From Zerene cesonia (taxonomy: Eukaryota > Arthropoda > Insecta > Lepidoptera > Pieridae), in assembly GCF_012273895.1 (NCBI RefSeq), contig NC_052110.1:1674001-1738000 (forward strand): DNA of 64,000 nt. The letters are read 5' to 3'. Positions 12,636 through 26,741 of the stretch are shown piece by piece (positions within the stretch are counted from its first letter, which is position 1; each line of letters opens with the position of its first letter). Position numbers and translations under genes: made by a program. The notes under the pieces are model-generated. The model made no database searches. It had not been told where the DNA came from and saw only the letters and a list, made by a program, of their open reading frames with translations.

Positions 12636-13963
12636 AATAAATGTTATTTGCAGTTAACAATTTTCTTTTTTCTTTATTACAATATTTATGGCAAGACTAG
12701 GTATATTATAAAACACTTTTTTTTAATATTACACCGATAAAACCAGCCAGTTACTGTTGCATTTTTTTCAGAGTACTGTGTATCACGCTTTCTTATAGTG
12801 TAAAAGCTCAGCGGGGACCCTTTACATGGGTTTCTTAAGTATTTGTTCCCAATAGCTTAGGACAGTTTACGATATTAGGACTACCTAAATAGGGTCTCCT
12901 ACTGGGCTAATAACTATAAAAACATATATTACGAGTCGGTAAAATAATGTATTATACGCTTAATTCATTGCAGGTGATATATGTAACGTATATCTGGAAT
13001 CTGAAAGAGAACGAAATTGAATTAAAAAGTTTTTTTAGTATGTTCAAAAGCGGCTTACTTAAAGTATCTTTTAAATGTTTTGATAAAACACATCCCGTCT
13101 AAAAAAATTGTTTTTAATAACATAATATCCTATGATAAATTAAGAGAAGAATAATAAGGAGAATTAACAGAAGTGACATTGGTATAAATCTACTCGTATA
13201 AGACTTTATTTTAAAAATATAAAGAGTGGGATGGAATAATTATTTTCTACAAAAACACAAACAAGTGACTTTCATAACAATTTCCTATCAAATACAATAA
13301 GCCACCCACACACAAAATTAATATAATGATACAGACGAATTGCGTGCCTCCTTGGTTTTTGGGAGCGTCGGTTAAAACAAATAACTTTGCTAAAACGAAG
13401 TAATAAACCGAAGTTCTAATGTAACTATCAATCATAATCACAGCGCTATCGCCGCTAGGTCTCAGGTTAGGTTATATCGCTCAAGTCTAGCCGTGATTAA
13501 CGACGTGCTGCCGGTGACAGCTTCTAACTATCCGGTTATATAGGGTGCGCAAAAAGGACGCAATGAGTTTTTAATTACAATTAGTTTATAAAAGAATTGG
13601 AGATAATAATACTTCGTAACTTTAATTTTTACTTAAACCGAATTAAAAATAATTATGTATATACACAATGATTGAATTTTCATTGCTTAATTAAATAAAT
13701 ATTTCCGACTTCCATTTTTCTAATTCCTAAAGTTAATAAAAATTGTATAACGCAATATATTGGTTTGACAAGAGATTCACAATTTAATGTAATATTACTG
13801 CATGATTATATCTTTTATAATTATATATTTTATAAGCCAAAGTCAAGTTAATATAATTTATATTGATTAAGAATACATTACACCAAATAGACACTTATGA
13901 ATATCAACACAATTATTCATTAAAGAAATATCTACATGTTTTTTAATAATTTCGATTAAATAA
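12636..13963. other. Gene-free AT-rich stretch
   Basis: No feature recognised. Confidence 0.55.
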
Positions 13964-14223
13964 AGCAGTGGTGAGAACATCGGATTAAAAATCGATAAGT
14001 CGGGGTTCAAGACCTGGCGAGCGTGCAGGTAATAAATTAATTTTTCAATCGATCTGTACATGTGGATAACATCACCACTGCTTAAAACGGTGAAGGAAAA
14101 CATCGTGAGGAAACCGGCATGTCCAAGAATCAAAAGTTCGGCGTGGTTGATGATGGCCTGAATCATAGGAGGCCTGTGTCCCAGCAGTGGGAACATATGG
14201 GCTGATGATGATGATGATGATGA
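13964..14223 (+). mobile_element. tRNA-derived SINE with GAT tail
   Basis: The B box of RNA polymerase III, GGTTCAAGACC, is at 14004-14014. The body runs through ACGGTGAAGGAAAACATCG and CCCAGCAGTGGGAACATATG to a (GAT)n tail at about 14203-14223. The left end is clipped, so only part of the A box (CAGTGG) remains. Confidence 0.75.
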
Positions 14224-14611
14224 ATGTTTTGTTACGAAATTCTATTACCACAAGATCATATACCACTATGTATTAAAGTTTCACTACAATAACAACACCA
14301 TGTACATAAATAGTATATCTTAGGTGAGTCGGCATGTCTCTGCGTTCGCCACTTGAACTGTCAATTAACCGATATTGAGGGCATGATTGACGATCACCTT
14401 ACTCAGATATCCTATGACTTGTGCATATACAGGCTGTTGTTTCTGGCGAAATTTTTAAACAAATAAATGCTTTAAAACAAATCAGCGAAAATGCAGCATG
14501 CAGAGGAAGGAGGAGCAGAGGAGTCTCCATTACAGTGGCACGCTGATACAATTTAGTTTTAAAATATTTTTTTTATTGTGTAATTTTTGTTTTCATACTT
14601 CTTTATTTCTT

Positions 14612-14910
14612 TTTTGTCGGCATTGGAGCTGGTGGGACGCCACAGCCCATGAACATTTAGAGAGGCATTAGGTCTATTGCAGACCTTACGCCTCTACAAA
14701 TGGATTGCCGACTTTAAATTGGAAAGGGATTAAGAAAGGTTTGGCGAGAGGAATAAAGGAAAGGACTGGGAAGGGGAAGGAAAAGGATATGGTCCTCAAG
14801 CTCCCCCATTCACCGAACGAAACACAGCAGAATGCTGTTTCACGCCGGTCTTCTGTGGGGGTGTGGTACTTCCCCGGTGCGAGCTGGCCCAACTCGTGCC
14901 GAAGCGTAAT
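14612..14910 (+). mobile_element. Metulj-like SINE, long copy
   Basis: Head GGAGCTGGTGGGACGCCAC and CCATGAACATTTAGAGGC-like sequence, a purine-rich middle (AAAGGAAAGGACTGGG), then TTCACCGAACGAAACACAGC and GTGGTACTTCCCCGGTGCG. Overlapping open frames on both strands here are repeat sequence, not genes. Confidence 0.62.
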
Positions 14911-15227
14911 CGACTACCACATACAAATATGATGTTGGGTAGTGTGGTGATTAAATGCTTTCTCTCTTTCTCAAAACGTATAATCACATAAGTTCTCTAA
15001 AATGTATAATCAAGAAAAATTATAATAAAAATGAACAACGATTTTTCGTGAAGCTTTCCCGATTAACAAAAGAATTCAATAACCCTTTGATACTCGTCAG
15101 AACTCAAAAGTATTTAGATTCAGGCGCGACCTGCAAACATCAAATACTAATAATCGTCATAATTCAAAGTCCGTGGTACAAAAGAAAACAATAAGTTTAA
15201 AAGAGTTTACGAGCGCATGAAAATCGC

Positions 15228-15270
15228 TTCGGGGTATTTTTTACCCCGAAAGGGTTGGGTTTTAACCCTT
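15228..15270. repeat. Two adjacent perfect hairpins
   Basis: TTCGGGGTA (15228-15236) pairs with TACCCCGAA (15242-15250) around five T. AAGGGTT (15250-15256) pairs with AACCCTT (15264-15270). No terminator role is expected in an animal genome; possibly a repeat end. Confidence 0.6.
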
Positions 15271-15499
15271 TGTCGCGGACGGTAATTAATGCCAGATTTC
15301 TTTGAAAGTGTTGATGTATTTGATAAAAACGTTGCAATTTTTGTAACTAATGAAGTCTTGTTCAATTATGGGGTTGGATCAAAGGTGCTTGGGAAGTTGT
15401 ATCCGCCATTTTTAATCAATAGGGTCGTGAGCTGTTAGACGTATGGCCTTTGTTATTTTATAGTGACGAGTCCTTATTATGCCCTACTTGTATTTAAGA

Positions 15500-15722
15500 C
15501 TAGCTTTCCGCCCGCGGCTTTACTTGCGAGGTAAAAGTTACAGATATACAGTACCGGGGTCTTATCTGCATAGTTTCCGTGGGATTTTCAGAATAAACTA
15601 TTCTTTATCCTTTCTCGGGTATCAAACTACCTATTTACCACGTTTCATCTGAATCGGTTCAGTAGTTTAGGTGAGAAAAAGAAACAGACAGAGTTATTTT
15701 CACATTTTAATATTAGTAGGGA
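15500..15722 (-). mobile_element. Helitron-like element
   Basis: CTAG (15500-15503) next to CCCGCGGCTTTACTTGCG, body with AATCGGTTCAGTAGTTTA, and terminus CCTACTAATATTA (minus strand) at 15722. Both ends are recognisable. Confidence 0.65.
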
Positions 15723-17956
15723 TATGTTATAAAATAGCCTTGTTGATGCGGCTTTAGTCATATATTTATTTCAGGAGTAGGTAAGGTTAGGTTAACCATT
15801 CCGGTAAACCTGTGAAAGAAAATCCATTTCATCATCAAAAAATCTGTAAAACCATTATTCGCGTCAACATACTACAAGTGTATTGTACACACATTGCAAT
15901 TCTGATTTGTAATGTCTAATAGAACATTCCCAGCCATGCAAGCTAATGCAGCTTTATTTACAATCAACCATCAATCATATTAACGGAAAGTAATCCGGTT
16001 CTTAATCAGAATGCCGAAATCGGTCGCGTGATTAAACGCCTTTATGGCAGTAAAGCGATACCAATATTCACAACGCTGCTAGGGTTGCCAACATTAAAAA
16101 ATTGTTAATTTTTATATCTACCTTTATTGCATCATTTAGTTTAGAATTTTTTTTTTGACAGGGTTACTTTCCTGTTTTACTCATCTTAGTTATTATCGGG
16201 ATTTTTAAATCTTTAAAACAGGTAATTATAAATATAAAATAATAATTTATAATAATAAAAATAATAATTTTCGACAAGACTCGCTGATCTTTGTGTGATA
16301 ATTTGTGATTATGTTTGTCTACCAACTATCGATATTTTATTTTATTAATTTACTCAATATGTATGACAAAATTTGTGTTAATAATATACTCTCATATTAT
16401 TTATCTATTTTTTTTACATTTCTACAATTGTTATCTGTCGTGTATGACTGAAAAATTTATATAGTGTAAGAACGAAGTAAACAAAGTGATTCATTTACGT
16501 TATTTAATACTATCTAGTGGCAGCCCTACGCCAGCGGTCTATTAGCAGTCGATCTGTTAATCATCTGTGTGCTTTACGACCGCGACCCGCTGTATATCTG
16601 CCGACAATTGTTATTTATTGCTTTACAAGCGATTTCAAATGATACTGCTGTATAATTGATGTATTGTTTCATAAAATCATGTTTTGTTTGATTCATTCTT
16701 TTATTACGAACATCTTTTTAACAACCCATTAAAAAAGTTTTTAACGCACTATTTTACGACTTCTTATGTAGGTGTAGACTGTTATGTCTTTGCTTGTATT
16801 GGCTTATACTGACGTTAATGTGTCTTTTGCCTGACTTTTCCATTTTCCTTATATTAAACCTCAATACTAATACATTTGCCATAGAACAACAACAGTACAA
16901 TCACAGAGAAAAATCTAATCAATGCTTCAATATGTATTGTGTACATTTAAACTCGATCTACAGCAGACTCGCAGAACAGTCGTGGACCGCTGCATTCGAT
17001 TTTCAAACGGAAATGCCGTTGACAGAGACCACTCCTTTGTTCTCGCTTCGTTCTATTTTCAAATGGTTTTTCAACGGCTTGCACGTGACCGACTAAATTC
17101 GTGTCGACTGTACCTTTTAAAAATAGAATAAAATATTAATCAAGTGAAAATGGAAGCTTTATCCTGTTGTATTTTTGTTGTGATAATTTTTTTACCAGAA
17201 CTACAACTAATGAATGGAAAAATAACGTGCTTTAGACATATTTAACTAACATTTTCTGATTTCTTCTAATTTATTAGAAAGTAACTACCAAAAAGGTTAC
17301 GGACGGTCCTGGGGAGGGAGATACCATACCCGATTCGAAAATGGAACCAAATGACGACAATTTCCCATCATACACAGAAATAATTACAACAATCTTTTGA
17401 AAACTCAGCTATCGAAAATAAAACAAGTAAATACAATTGACTTAAGAACTACCCTCGTTTTAGAGAACGTCAAATAATAAAGTATTGTATCAGTTTTTAG
17501 CTTCCATAAAGTTTATATTTAATTCAGGATATTTCCTCCCTCTGCACATAACAGTTAATTATTTATTCATGGAGCAATGATACACGGTAAGACTGTATAA
17601 TTTTTTTTATACAAAACAAATTGAACAAAACAAGCAATGTACGAATACTTGTCGTCATATCTCCTGGTGTCCTTTCGCTTAACTCGGAGCGAGTTACGTG
17701 AGTAAAATTTATATAAGAACAGTTTCATTTAACGTAACTGTCTAGATGAAATTGTTTAACGAATTCTAAATTAAAACAATTCCTTGTTATCTTGTTAATA
17801 GTTTTAGTTCACAGTGGGAGGTATTTGGTTCGTTTGTTTTGACCAGTAGAAATAATTTAATGAAAACATAAGTAAATGCAAGTAAAAAAAAAATACTTAC
17901 AAGTAATACAAATATCAATGCTTTAACTTAATAAGTAACAAGAAAAAATGAGGTGT
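15723..17956. other. Gene-free stretch with candidate conserved islands
   Basis: 15945-16090 and 16510-16620 are richer in CpG and in TAAT-type sites than their surroundings. Overlapping frames near 16794-17131 show no domain and are not called. Confidence 0.45.
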
Positions 17957-18130
17957 GTTTTTTTTTGTCATAGTGGGCAACTGGACTGGGCAACTGGACT
18001 GGACATAAACATTCGCAAAGGTGATGCCTCAGCGGATGCGTTGCTTGCTATTAAGGGTAAGGGAAAAGGGAGGGATTGATGAATCGAAACAAGGAAAGGA
18101 TGGGGACGGGTGAGGAAAAGGAAACGGATT
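17957..18130 (+). mobile_element. Metulj-like SINE, partial
   Basis: Poly-T and GTCATAGTGGGCAACTGG with a 15-bp direct duplication (GGGCAACTGGACT twice), then GCGGATGCGTTGCTTGC and the purine-rich middle. Confidence 0.55.
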
Positions 18131-20531
18131 GTAGATATATGTTATTTAAATATCTGTATATAATAACGATAAATGATATCCATATAAAATTAATAAAAGA
18201 TCGAGTAATGTTAATAATACTGTAAGGGCTGGTTTACACATTCAGCTTATATAACTTCCCATATTGATATTTAAATCCGCGCAGTTAGAAAAAAAAATAC
18301 ATTTATCTAAAACTATTTCTATTACAAACATAATATTATTAGAAACGTATGAAATATAATCCATTTTTCTGCGTCATCACGTAACAGTTTATTACTGTAT
18401 TGAAATCCTCTACCCTTTTGTGTATTTGTTCTCTACTTTATAAAAAGGGATTCGGTATAGAAATCAAAGGGCTATTTTGGCATGTTGACAAATAACCACG
18501 ACTAAATAATATCAATTTAATTGGATTATCGAAAACGCGTCTATATCTTTTAGTCAATAAGGACGAATTTCGATTGCAGTGTTATAAGATATAAAGGTTT
18601 TATAATATCAAGGGATTTGGTATCGCTTATAAAAACCTTTTCATGTATGATGTATTTCATTCAAATGGGAAGTTTGGATAAGCCTCTTATTAGATATTCT
18701 AAAGGATAATTTTGATATTTATATAAATCCGAAACATTAAAAATGGCCTCTTATTAGATATTCTAAAGGATAATTTTGATATTTATATAAATCCGAAACA
18801 TTAAAGCTTGACTTTTGATCTAGCTGATGGTTTGCAGAAAATAGTATATCGAGGGATTATAAATTTGTTGATGTAAGACTAACAGATACAAAAGAAAAAT
18901 TAATAATATTTGATAACAACATGTCGTGTTGGTATATTTCTGAGTATAAAAAGGTAAAAATAATAAACTTGTATAAAAGATAATTTATTTTTTATATGGG
19001 CATGAACGACGCTATTGTTTTGCATTATTTAAAATGTCTGAAATATTCTAAACAAACTTCATGTAGCAAACATGAAAAAAAAAAAACACAGATCGCTTCG
19101 ACTACTGGCTTATATAATGGAGTTTTTACTTTTAACTTTTAGCTTCTTATATGTCTTAACACATAAGGTAAGCCTTATTGTTTTACGACACAGCAAAACA
19201 ATTACCCTTCAATTATTTCACAGCTTTATCATTTCACCGATTATTTCCAATCCGATATCAATCCATCATAACAGAACGCTTGTTCGATACGACCCCATGT
19301 TCCTAATGTTTAAAACATTCGATCGAATGTTGCCAGCGAAATGAAAATATAGAAAAATAACGAATTTTCCCTGGTGATGCCAGACAATGAAATACGGTGA
19401 GCGGTTTTTTGACGGATGACTGAGTGGGGTTGATGTATGGTATTTGTGCCGATATTTTAATATATTTTTTTGGTTATATCTACAGATTTTGTATGCATTA
19501 TTTCTTTTATATCTTATTGTATGACGCGACTTTGCAAAGGATTTAATTTTTTTTAATTACATGTTTTTTTAATATACCTAAAAGCATTTTAGTAGAAAAA
19601 TAATAACGTTTATAGCTAGATAGACGTAAAAATAAACGAAATGACACACAAAAACAAACATATAAATGATAATAATTGAACAAAAAAACAATACATTGAG
19701 CTTAGCTTTTTGATTGATATAATAAAAAAACATCTAAAAATCAACCAACTACTCCTTGTTCATAGACTTCTTGCTCATTACATAACGTTATATACCAGTA
19801 AATCAATTGCGAACAGCATCTACTAATCAGGTATTCTAATCTAATCAAATGCAAAATTAATTTGCTAATCGTATTACAAATTTAAATGTAATATTGATTT
19901 GTCCATCGAAGCGATACAATGCAAATCAGCTGATCGGGATCTGTTAGCGGATAATATACGTGTTTGCATAATAAATTGCTTGATTACGTAATGACATGGT
20001 GATCTGAGTACTATAAGATTCGCATGCTTGATCGGGAAGTGATCACACTTCCTCATCATTCAGTACGCCGATTTTCCTCTTCAAAGTATCAACTTTAATT
20101 CGACTGCATTTTTTGTTTGTTACCTAAACTTACGGATAGGTGAAATTATTTTGATGATTCACTTTTTATCTGAAAGTTAGAATATATTTATGCTTAAAAT
20201 AAAAGCTATTATATGTTATATATATTTCATCTCTAACTTTGCGGTATTTTCACAGATGTTTTACATAAAGGCAGTAATTTACTTTCAATTAGGTACCCGT
20301 GAATAAAGCGCAGATAAAAATATATTTCACGTTTGTTATATTTTTTTTTGTAATAATTTTTAATTGTATTCAACTTTTAAAATGCCTTCTGTGATCGAAA
20401 TCGACATAATGTAATAATTCATTAACTTCATACGGTATTTGTTTTTGTAGCAATCATTGATAACATTGCTTTCCGCATACAAATGGGTTGTTTTTCATAT
20501 CAAGTCCTGTCTAGCACAAGAACACATATCT
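18131..20531. other. Gene-free stretch
   Basis: Apart from the 64-bp duplication, 19860-20065 has mixed composition with GATCA and CAGCTGATC words and could be regulatory. The remaining sequence is AT-rich. Confidence 0.45.
18682..18808 (+). repeat. 64-bp tandem duplication
   Basis: The unit beginning GCCTCTTATTAGATATTCTA is at 18682 and again at 18746. The two copies are almost identical over about 60 bp, so the duplication is recent. Its content is AT-rich and not a known element. Confidence 0.85.
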
Positions 20532-20715
20532 TCTAATATATAAAATTCTCGTGTCACAGTTTTCGTTGCCATACTCCTCCGAAACGGCTTGACCGATTCC
20601 TCTGAAATTTGGTAAGCATATTGGGTAGGTCTGAGAATCGGCCAACATCTATTTTTTATCCCGATATTTCTACGGGATACGGACTTACGCGGGTGAAACC
20701 GCGGGGCGCAGCTAG
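20532..20715 (+). mobile_element. Helitron-like element
   Basis: Starts TCTAATATATAAAATTCTCG and ends with the hairpin GCGGGTGAAACCGCGGGGCG and CTAG (20712-20715). The interior says GAAACGGCTTGACCGATTCC. The tail matches the 2.6-kb family but the head matches the 39.14-kb one, so it may be a chimera. Confidence 0.68.
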
Positions 20716-22497
20716 TTTAATATAAAATTATTCAAATACAATTTACAAATGCAAGTCGAACAAACACGCAATACTGTGGAGAGTATTGAAATGTATCGAA
20801 AGCATTGTATCTGCAAACTGTATGTAAACGATGACTACAGTCGACTTTGTTTGCTTTTACTGAATGGATAGGGGAATATTTTGTATCGAGCATTCTTTGC
20901 TGGTGCGCATATCGAACAGTGAATTCTAGTAATGCGGGAATGCATGAAATAATAGTAAAGTAACATTGTTAGAAGTTTTATCTATAATTAGAAAATAACG
21001 ATAATTTTGTAAAGTAAACTTTGTTAGTTTGTAAACCTTAAACATTTAATGGTATGTTCATGTTAATGGTACGTATGGTACCTATCGTCGAATGTTCGAA
21101 ATCACCTTTATAATATTATTTACTCGCATTTACAAGGCTTCGCACTTCACGTTATTTCGTGACAGACAATATTTCCAGCCCCTATGTATTGTTATTGATA
21201 ATACAAGATTTTTTTAAAGACAAAAAGTGATCTATGTCCTACCTAAGATCAAGCCTATCTCAGCTTAAAATTTCGTTAACTGGTAAAATTGTAAAAATGT
21301 GACAAATCTACAGTTTCATATTGATTTAATTAATGGTGATTGCACGGTCCACTTTAACGCGTATGTTTCCAAAATGCATCTGTATTCCGTTAAGTTTTTT
21401 CCGTAACTTTCTTTATTTGTAGGACGGGGATAAAATCGTTCGCAGCGCCAATTGTTTTGTATTGCGTTGATTTCGAATTTCATTATGTCGCATGCATTTT
21501 CTAATTTTCGTGTGCACTCTTTGTTCTTGTAAATTGTTAACTCGACATTGATGGTATTGCATGTTTAATAGCTTCACTTGTGTTTTAGATTAAATTTGTG
21601 TTTCTTATATATTCGTTTTCATATGAAATTCAAAGTTGGAGAACAAGGGGTTGTTTAGAGCGAATTATTTGTGATGTTATTGTGTTGTGAAAATGAGAAT
21701 TGCATTTAAAATTAAGCAAGTAATATACGTTTGGTGTATTACTTGCTTAATTAACTATAATAAATAACGTATCATTCCGTAGGTATACCTGAAATATATT
21801 TGTAACAATGTAGTATTTTCAAGAATAATATCGTTTACTAGCCTAAGTTGCCTTTTTTTTGCTTAATATCCAGGCAAAGTTCAGACCACAATCACAAGGT
21901 AGATAGAAGTGAAAAAAAATGAAATTAAATTAATAAAATTAAAACGTAATCACACGTTAAATCTTTTATTATTAATTATATTATAAATACTTATCTTAAC
22001 CCTTTAAAAATTCGGTTTTGTATATAAAAAAAAGGTTATTTATTGACCCTGGACTTTCTATAGCTTTCTTTAATTTTTTTGCGGTCCAAACGTGATGTAC
22101 ATTAAAGTTATTTAATTTTTAATACTGGCATATATTACCTGTTTATAAGTCACGATCAAACATTAAGCAATATCTGCTGATTCATAGCTCCATAGCTGGA
22201 TTACCTAGCGTCTAGACTGATGGCTAGTAATGCTATTAATCACCGGGTTTTGTTGCGATGCACTTAGCATAATTACACCAACGAAGATGTTCTTATTATG
22301 TACAGTTTGAGGGTAATTTGTTATTCCTTGAATAGAGATTGTAGTCAAGTTTATGTGTGATCGTATCTTTTGAAGGTAGAATCAAGTTAAAATGTGGTAC
22401 AGACATGGTATACTCTTAGAGTTTGTGTGAACTTTACTTGTGAACTTATAGCAAATTGCGGATAATTGAATATAGATGCCTACCTTACATGGATACC

Positions 22498-22600
22498 TAT
22501 GTAACTCTGTCTGCCTGACCCTTCTTTATTAGCCACTGAATTGGTTTCGATGAAATGTGGTGCAAAGATAGTTTGAGACCCGAAAAAGAAAATCAACCGA
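22498..22600 (+). mobile_element. Possible Helitron-like fragment
   Basis: GTAACTCTGTCTGCCTGACC and AATTGGTTTCGATGAAATG fit the middle of an element like 15.5 kb read backwards. Ends absent. Confidence 0.35.
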
Positions 22601-23861
22601 AACACATTATTTAAAATATGTTATTTTTATATTACAGACATTATTTTGTAACATATTTTGAATAGTATAGAATATTCTTTAACGCAAATGAAACATTTTC
22701 CCACAACGAAAAGTAAAATCATTTAATTTCCGCACTTTTTCCGTGCTGTTATTTTTAATCGAGTCACTAATAGAAATATTTTCTCTCAACCCGTATCCCA
22801 TTAACATAAGAAGTTTCAAGCAGCGACTGAAATGCGAATAAAAACAAGAATCTAGAAGCGAATATACGTGGAATGACCAATTTCGCCCCAACTTCTTTTA
22901 TCTTTAACAATATGAAGACGATAACCAGTTTGAGCTGGTTATATCCGGTTCTATGTTTCATTATAAGCACTATCCTTATCTTTGCCACTTTATTTTTACT
23001 GTTCGTTGGATTGAAATAAGATTTTATAGTCTTTAATAAATAGAAAGTATGAAATGTGACATGGTTAAATGATGCAAAAATGTTAAATTTTAATGTAATA
23101 ACGTTAGGTTTAAATAACATGAACTTAGTAAATAAATAATAGTAAGTATATCCAAGTTTATAAAAAAATATGAAACAAACATTTGCAAACAATGAGGCTG
23201 TCACGTCATGCTTTTATCCAAATCCAAGACCCGTAATTTAATACATCGCAGACATACAAGAACAATTTCATGTCATTCAGATTCAAGGCAATCCAATCCA
23301 TTTGCAAATAGAAGTAGAATTCACTGTTAATTGTTCTAAATCCAACTAACGTCTGCACCTGGTTACTGGAAAGTTATAGGAAATTGTGTTGTATTTTTAG
23401 CAGCATAAGAGTTTTGGGTTATGTATAAAGCTCGAGTTTAAGTTAGTCAGGTCGCGTCGGGCTGCAAAATACGTGTATTGTTCATTCCTACGAGTGGATT
23501 GGTTTTGGCGTAAAGGGTTTAGGACCTCCAGTGTTTGTGATTGCATATACGAGACAAATGAAATGTTTATATGGGATACGGAGTGGGTCATCAAATATTT
23601 TTTCATTTGTTGCGAGGTTCTTGTTTTGAGCACAATTTTTTGGAATTGGCTAGTTACATAAGCTTTGTTCGTAGAAAGTTTTGGGATTCATAGTAGTTTT
23701 TTGATTGTTGTTTATTTTACAACAGCGTGAGGCGAATGTATGTATTAATATATTTATTTGTTTCACAAACTAAATATCAATATAAATCTTCCAAATATAT
23801 TTCCAACGGATAAAATTTGTTGATAAGATTTTTTAAAGAATGTAAAGACCTAAATGTATTT

Positions 23862-23881
23862 TCTTTCTTTCTTTCTTTCTA
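23862..23881. repeat. (TTTC)n microsatellite
   Basis: Four to five TTTC units. Confidence 0.8.
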
Positions 23882-25789
23882 TTACTAATACCTTTGAATG
23901 CTACAAAACGAAAAATTATTATAAGTCTTGTTAATTTTACACTTACTAACGGTATGATAAGAAATGCTAATACTATTCCTACAATCTGTATAATAATCTA
24001 TGAAAATACCCAGACGTTAAACTATTAGTTTTGAATATTATTTGACACATTGTAGGTAACAAAGAAATAATAAACAAATAGAGGTGAGTCACAAGCTACA
24101 CAACATAGTTAGCTATATTCCCGTGCGGTTGAAATTTCAAATAAAACCACTATACATTCCGTACACGTATTAAGGTTTCCCTCATACGTCTGTCCGTCAA
24201 TATAATAAGACAAATAAACCCCAGTGCACGCGTAACGCGATATTTTAAAGAAAAAAATAATGGTCAGAAGAAGACCTTTAAAACGTGCCCCGGAGGGAGA
24301 GGCAATTTAATTTTCGAAGGACAATCTATTGAAATCTAAAACATATTGGTACTGATATGCTTTGATGTAATTCGAACCCTTGTTTTGAACGAATTGGCTT
24401 CGTTATTTGACATGTGTTATTGCTAGTGGACAGGGAATGGTAAATTGGTGTTTGTTATTGATAATAACACAAAGAGTTTTTCATGATTTGTTGTATGATT
24501 TCTTGTGAAGTAATACAATATCTTTGTACACGTTTGTTTTGGGGCTTTTAGTGTTTTAAAACGTCCTTCTTGGGATATTATATATTCAATGAAATTAAAT
24601 ATAATATAATCGTTTAAATAAAAAAAAATACTATGTATTTTAAACTACTTGTTAATCTTTGTGCTTCCTGAAAATACAGTTTAATTTTTTTGGTTCACTT
24701 ATACAATGTATATAAATTATAAAATAACTCTACTTATAGATGAACCAAATAGCAAATAAAAGATTGATAAAAAAAGAAGAAATATGAAAAATTATATTCA
24801 TCAAGCATAACATCCAACAATATCGTAATCATCAATTAGGACAGAACAGAGATCACCGAGAAATAATATCAGATCAAAGCGTTCATTACAAATTACGCTC
24901 GTTTTGCAAAGAGATGGAAATTATTAAATTTTAATGGCCGTTCTGTCAAAATTCCGGCGCCGGTGACGCGTCGACGCGTGACCTCGTCAAAGGGAATTTT
25001 CACTTTGACCCGATTGACGCCATTTTTTGAGTTCAGCCCCGTGTAGAACGCGATTAATGCGTTAATTGTTGTTTATTTATATAGCTGATATGATATGAAA
25101 AGCTTTTACCATTGATAATTTGGTGGATCTTTTTTCTTAATATTCTGCCTAGCTTTTTTGGTGCTTGTATTTTTTTGTATCTATTTGGGAAGTTTCGTAA
25201 AAAGTAAGTCGTGATATTAGTTAGCGATGATTTGCTCTTACAAATATTAAGATGCTAAAATAACAACTCATATTATAAAATGATAAAAAAATATATTTAT
25301 TTCTTGTTTGTTTGATACGATGAAACCAACTACGATACTTGACCGATTATATGAAATATTTAACTATTAGCAAGCTTTACAAAGCTGAGACCACTTTATA
25401 TATTTACGATAAACAGAAAAGCATATCCTCTTAGTCGTTTTATGAATCAAAACACACCCCATTTATATCAATAATAAACTATTTTACACCGTACCAAACA
25501 CGAAACTCATTAGCACTTACATAAGTAATGTGTAATAAAGTTTACGCGATGATTCAACTAATCCGAATGTCGCGTAAAGCGCGTAAGAAACGCGTCAAAA
25601 TAGACGTTGCGTTATCTTGCGGAGCGTGACGTCATTAAAAGTGAAGGCCTCGTAAGAATATGGTGATAAGAGTACTGAGTATAATAATTTACATAATGAT
25701 TTTAAGTATGTGTGTATACAGAGATAATAGATATTTTTGAATTCGTGACAATTTATTAATAACAAAAGAGTACCTACTTCAAAAGCTTT

Positions 25790-25930
25790 ATTATGTTATG
25801 AACGCGAAAGTAAATCCGTCGGTCTGTCTGTTTCTTCCTCACGTCTGAATCACTGAACGGATTAGAATAACATTTGATACACGGATAATTTAAAACTCGA
25901 GATCTTTCTCGGGTGATTTCCTGGATGAAA
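25790..25930 (+). mobile_element. Possible Helitron-like fragment
   Basis: GAACGCGAAAGTAAATCCG, GTCGGTCTGTCTGTTTC and TCACTGAACGGATTAGAAT match the general body plan; GATCTTTCTCGGGTGATTTC follows. No termini. Confidence 0.38.
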
Positions 25931-26741
25931 ATTATCATATGTATATATGATTTACATGATTTGCTTATGAGTTGTTATCCTGGGATTATCTCGATGACAA
26001 ACAAAGTATATATAGCTAATATATTACCAAATGCTATCTCAATATAACAGTTGCAATAAAACCAGATATTCCTCAGCAAAACAGTACTCAGACAAGTAAC
26101 GTAAACCATTATACTTTATATCTGCCATCACTCCATGTCAGAGAACAAATTCCCTCTAATTACTCTTAAAATATGATGAAAATTGAACCCCTTGATTACG
26201 CGCCGAGTTGTAAACATTAACGTATCTTGTCAAACAGTTAATACTCATGCTGATAGCTCTTTATATCTTGAGGTGGGTTAGGGGGATTTAAACTTTATGA
26301 TTTCAAAGTTTTTGCGTAATATATAAACATAGTTTTGTATGAAACTCAAAACTCAAACATTTGTTCATTCAAATAGATTTCATATGGGTTGTTTTAATCA
26401 ACGAGATGGTTTTATTTTCAGTGTTTATATAGTATTACAGTTAATTTTCAGTGACGTAATTATTATTTAATAATATAAAGAATAAGGCTTTACAACATAA
26501 CAAGTGGATTATGAACGTAATAGATAAGAAATATTAAGAGGTAAGAAATATTGTCGCTTTCGGAATAGTACTGCATATTAAGATACTCCTAAAAACCTCA
26601 TTAAACTATGTATAGAAACCAAAATTTATTATGATATAAATTGCTTAGTAATTTAACAAAACCTCTGTATCTCAGTATTTCCAGGCCACATGATTCATAC
26701 AGTATATGTAATCACGATACAACACATGTCAAGGTGATAAA

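Noticed and set aside
14686..14987. Overlapping open frames on both strands
   Set aside because: They lie inside a Metulj-like SINE whose other copies are out of frame.
16794..17131. Two overlapping plus-strand frames near 16.9 kb
   Set aside because: No domain, no conserved motif, no splice context; kept only as part of a low-copy region.
22767..23204. 145-codon minus-strand frame
   Set aside because: It begins with GTG, is rich in F, K, N and Y as expected from AT-rich DNA, and has no domain.
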